Of a stretch of DNA of 64,000 nucleotides, positions 62,327-64,000 are shown piece by piece. Every line of letters begins with the position of its first letter. Positions within the stretch are counted from its first letter, which is position 1. The notes under the pieces are model-generated. The model saw nothing but the letters and a program-made list of their open reading frames with translations, was not told where the DNA came from and did not search any database. A program made the translations under genes and the position numbers. The DNA is from Psychrobacter immobilis (GTDB lineage Bacteria > Pseudomonadota > Gammaproteobacteria > Pseudomonadales > Moraxellaceae): assembly GCF_904846175.1 (NCBI RefSeq), contig NZ_CAJGZM010000008.1, positions 59,827 to 123,826 on the forward strand, in the 5' to 3' direction.

Positions 62327-63178
62327 TTATGCAGAAAGCGACTGCAATATCGCCTGAGTTTGGCGTTCAAGCTCTATAATGGCTTCTTTGTTTAGAGCAT
62401 CTGCATGCGGTTGTCCGAACTCCCCTCTCGCGTCACCATGTACGCCATCTTTAATATCATTATCGAAATATTTACCGCTATCGTTAGCGAACTCATCCGA
62501 GATGGCAAGTTCAGCTAGAATATTTGCCCCTTTATCCGCTGATGACCAATATTCTCCATAAGCCTCATCGACCATTTTTGTATTCAGTAGCGAGCCTGGA
62601 TTGACAGCGATTACATTGATGTCATCTGCCGCGACTTTATCGGCTAAATCCATACTCCACATCGTGAGTGCTAGCTTACTTTGAGCATAGGCGTCTTTAT
62701 CATCGAGACGCTCTTGTCCTACGAATGCCTTATAGGATACAGGATCTTGGGCTGCTGAGCTTAGATTTACGATACGAGCTTTGCTAGACTTTTTGAGTAA
62801 AGGTAAAAGGGCGTTGGTTAACTCGCGAGGCGCTAAGCAATTAACCACGAAGCGTACGTCCAATCCATCCTTAGTCGTTGGCGATGTGGTAGTATTAATC
62901 CCTGCGTTATTAATAAGTACATCCAGCTTTGGTAATTTTTCATTTACTTCTGCAGCCATTTTACGTACTGCATTTAAATCTGAAAAATCAGCCACAAACC
63001 CATTAATATTATCTACTGCTGCGCCTGTAGCTACTGCTTTGACTTCTGCAATGACAATGGTAAGTTTGTCGGCATTTCTGCCATGCACATACACTTGATG
63101 CCCAGCTTCTGCCAATTTTAGAGCGGCAAGTTTACCAATACCATCAGTACTGCCCGTAATTAAAATAGTCTTAGTCAT
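62327..63178 (-). CDS. Short-chain dehydrogenase/reductase, retinol-dehydrogenase-like
   Basis: A 283-aa Rossmann enzyme. The cofactor motif is GSTDGIGK, then LINNAGIN, the Ser region IVNLSSAA and the catalytic YAQSK. After it come VNPGSLLNTKM and a C-terminal extension of about 60 residues (GKYFDNDIKDGVHGDARGEF) longer than classical FabG-type enzymes, as in the WWOX/retinol-dehydrogenase-like group. AAGGA precedes the ATG by 6 nt. It lies between the palindromic element and an IS remnant, so possibly in a mobile neighbourhood. The substrate is unknown. Confidence 0.88.
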   Translation of the reverse strand: MTKTILITGSTDGIGKLAALKLAEAGHQVYVHGRNADKLTIVIAEVKAVATGAAVDNINGFVADFSDLNAVRKMAAEVNEKLPKLDVLINNAGINTTTSPTTKDGLDVRFVVNCLAPRELTNALLPLLKKSSKARIVNLSSAAQDPVSYKAFVGQERLDDKDAYAQSKLALTMWSMDLADKVAADDINVIAVNPGSLLNTKMVDEAYGEYWSSADKGANILAELAISDEFANDSGKYFDNDIKDGVHGDARGEFGQPHADALNKEAIIELERQTQAILQSLSA

Positions 63179-63427
63179 GAGTCGTCCTTACTATTTAAGT
63201 TATTATTTAAGTTTTGAATGCGCGTTCTATTTTATCTATCGTAATGCCGCCCATTGTAATGAAAGTGTTGTTATTCCATCAGTGGCTTACGCTTAAAATG
63301 CTTTATTCTATAATAAGTAACTTTTTGATAACTGGTGATGCCACGGTTATACCTATAATTGTCACAATACTGCCAAGTAAACCACCCCGGGATTGTCAGA
63401 CACCCAACACTTTAAGAGAATACGACA

Positions 63428-63718
63428 ATGAAAAGACAAATTTATACTCCTGTGCTTAAAGAACGCGCCGTTCGCATTTTAATTGAAGTCTTAAGTGACT
63501 ATCGCTCCACATGGTGAGTTATTCAAGCCATAGCGTCAAAGGTTGGCTGTACGCCTGAAACCCTGGCATAAAAAGCACATAGTCCTGCAGTTGTAAAAGC
63601 TCAAAGCCAAGAGCAACGTATTAAAGAGCTTGAACGCGAATGCAGAGAGCTCAGACAAGCCAATGAAATCATCAGGAAGGCTGCCGCTTTTTTCACCCAA
63701 GCGGAGCTCGACCACTAA
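63428..63718 (+). pseudogene. IS3-family OrfA transposase, broken by two in-frame stops
   Basis: 97 codons read in one frame from ATG: MKRQIYTPVLKERAVRILIE, then a TGA after RSTW, a TAA after PETLA, and a coiled segment [20 protein letters not shown] ending [11 protein letters not shown]. The order (N-terminal HTH, leucine-zipper-like end) is that of OrfA in IS3 elements of the IS51/IS407-like groups. Confidence 0.85.
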
Positions 63719-63726
63719 TTAAAAAA

Positions 63727-63810
63727 ATGGTTCAATTTATCGACGATAAAAAATTTTTTTATGAGGTCGAGCTGCTCTGTCGAGTAATAACGATTGCCCC
63801 ATCAACTTGA
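63727..63810 (+). pseudogene. IS3-family OrfB transposase, N-terminal fragment
   Basis: 27 codons plus TGA: MVQFIDDKKFFYEVELLCRV then ITIAPST. This matches the usual OrfB start (FID...YGVEPICRVLPIAPSTY), after which the reading ends and unrelated AT-rich sequence follows. Confidence 0.85.
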
Positions 63811-64000
63811 AGATATATTAATTTTCCTTTAAAAGAACGGAGGAATTTTATTTTTAAGGATTCTATTTTTTTATATTAATTATTTATTAATAGTACCAAT
63901 ATCTAGAACTATTAATAAAAAAATAATTTAATGAATTATAATTAAGCAATACAAAAGGCATGTTGTTGAATGAATATGATTGATATGCATACGTCTTAGT
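63811..64000. other. AT-rich end of window, nothing recognised
   Basis: About 190 bases with no gene or known element; TTATTAATA-type stretches predominate. Confidence 0.5.

Larger units (their letters stand above)
63378..63810 (+). mobile_element. IS3-family element, decayed and truncated
   Basis: Begins near 63378 with TAAACCACCCCGGGATTGTC, an IS3-type left end, followed by orfA with two stop codons and the first 27 codons of orfB, then AT-rich non-IS sequence. The right end and most of orfB are missing. It is therefore immobile by itself. Confidence 0.8.

Noticed and set aside
1..64000. CRISPR array
   Set aside because: No regularly spaced repeat series was found anywhere in the window.

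Overview
The window reads as chromosome of a Moraxellaceae gammaproteobacterium, most likely Psychrobacter. This is inferred from the gene families present: a 180-kDa class NAD-glutamate dehydrogenase, a DUF934-linked sulfite reductase, a heme/ferroxidase pair of bacterioferritins, a DUF1176 protein, and an RGG-tailed RhlE-type helicase with a long leader. Base composition is moderate and AT-leaning. I found no tRNA, rRNA or CRISPR array.

Layout. 1-15.0 kb is housekeeping: a partial AarF/ABC1 kinase, purD, the NAD-GDH, a WG-repeat secreted protein and sbcDC. 15.2-30.9 kb is dominated by assimilatory sulfur metabolism. It holds cysG (siroheme), the cysI-DUF934-cysH operon, a divergent sat, two paralogous sulfate-binding lipoproteins and the cysT-cysW-cysA importer. 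Two lipoproteins, an acyltransferase and an SDR are interspersed. 31.0-33.3 kb is an iron-storage block: an ArsR-type regulator, bfd behind a Fur-box-like site, and two bacterioferritin subunits with complementary active sites. 33.4-43 kb holds an MFS exporter, a YghU-type GST, a DUF1176 protein, the helicase, a DUF819 membrane protein and a MocR regulator divergent from an EamA-type exporter.

44-64 kb is more accessory. It contains an AraC-family remnant, a RhuM-Doc/Fic fusion, mtfA, small secreted proteins, a LysR/GST/oxidoreductase cluster whose oxidoreductase has lost its C-terminal part, and a second EamA-family exporter. These are followed by an iron-type ABC importer with a Fur-like site, a PepSY membrane protein with a His/Met-rich loop, an Old-Yellow-Enzyme/FAD reductase, a fatty-acid-hydroxylase-family membrane enzyme, an SDR and a broken IS3 element. 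Two 29-bp near-identical repeats flank the reductase/hydroxylase pair, and a nested palindromic MITE-like element lies next to the second copy.

Working together: the importer, Sat, CysH, CysI and CysG form a nearly complete sulfate-to-sulfide route, and an EamA-like exporter may release excess cysteine or O-acetylserine. No cysC, cysN/cysD or cysJ lies in the window. Bfd plus the two Bfr subunits store and release iron. The ABC importer and the PepSY protein look like iron uptake and reduction under Fur. I saw no clear novel defence system. The points most worth a second look are the heteromeric ferritin, the RhuM-Doc fusion, the repeat-flanked reductase/hydroxylase module, the shared site before the two EamA-family genes, and the unusual tail of the iron-binding protein.
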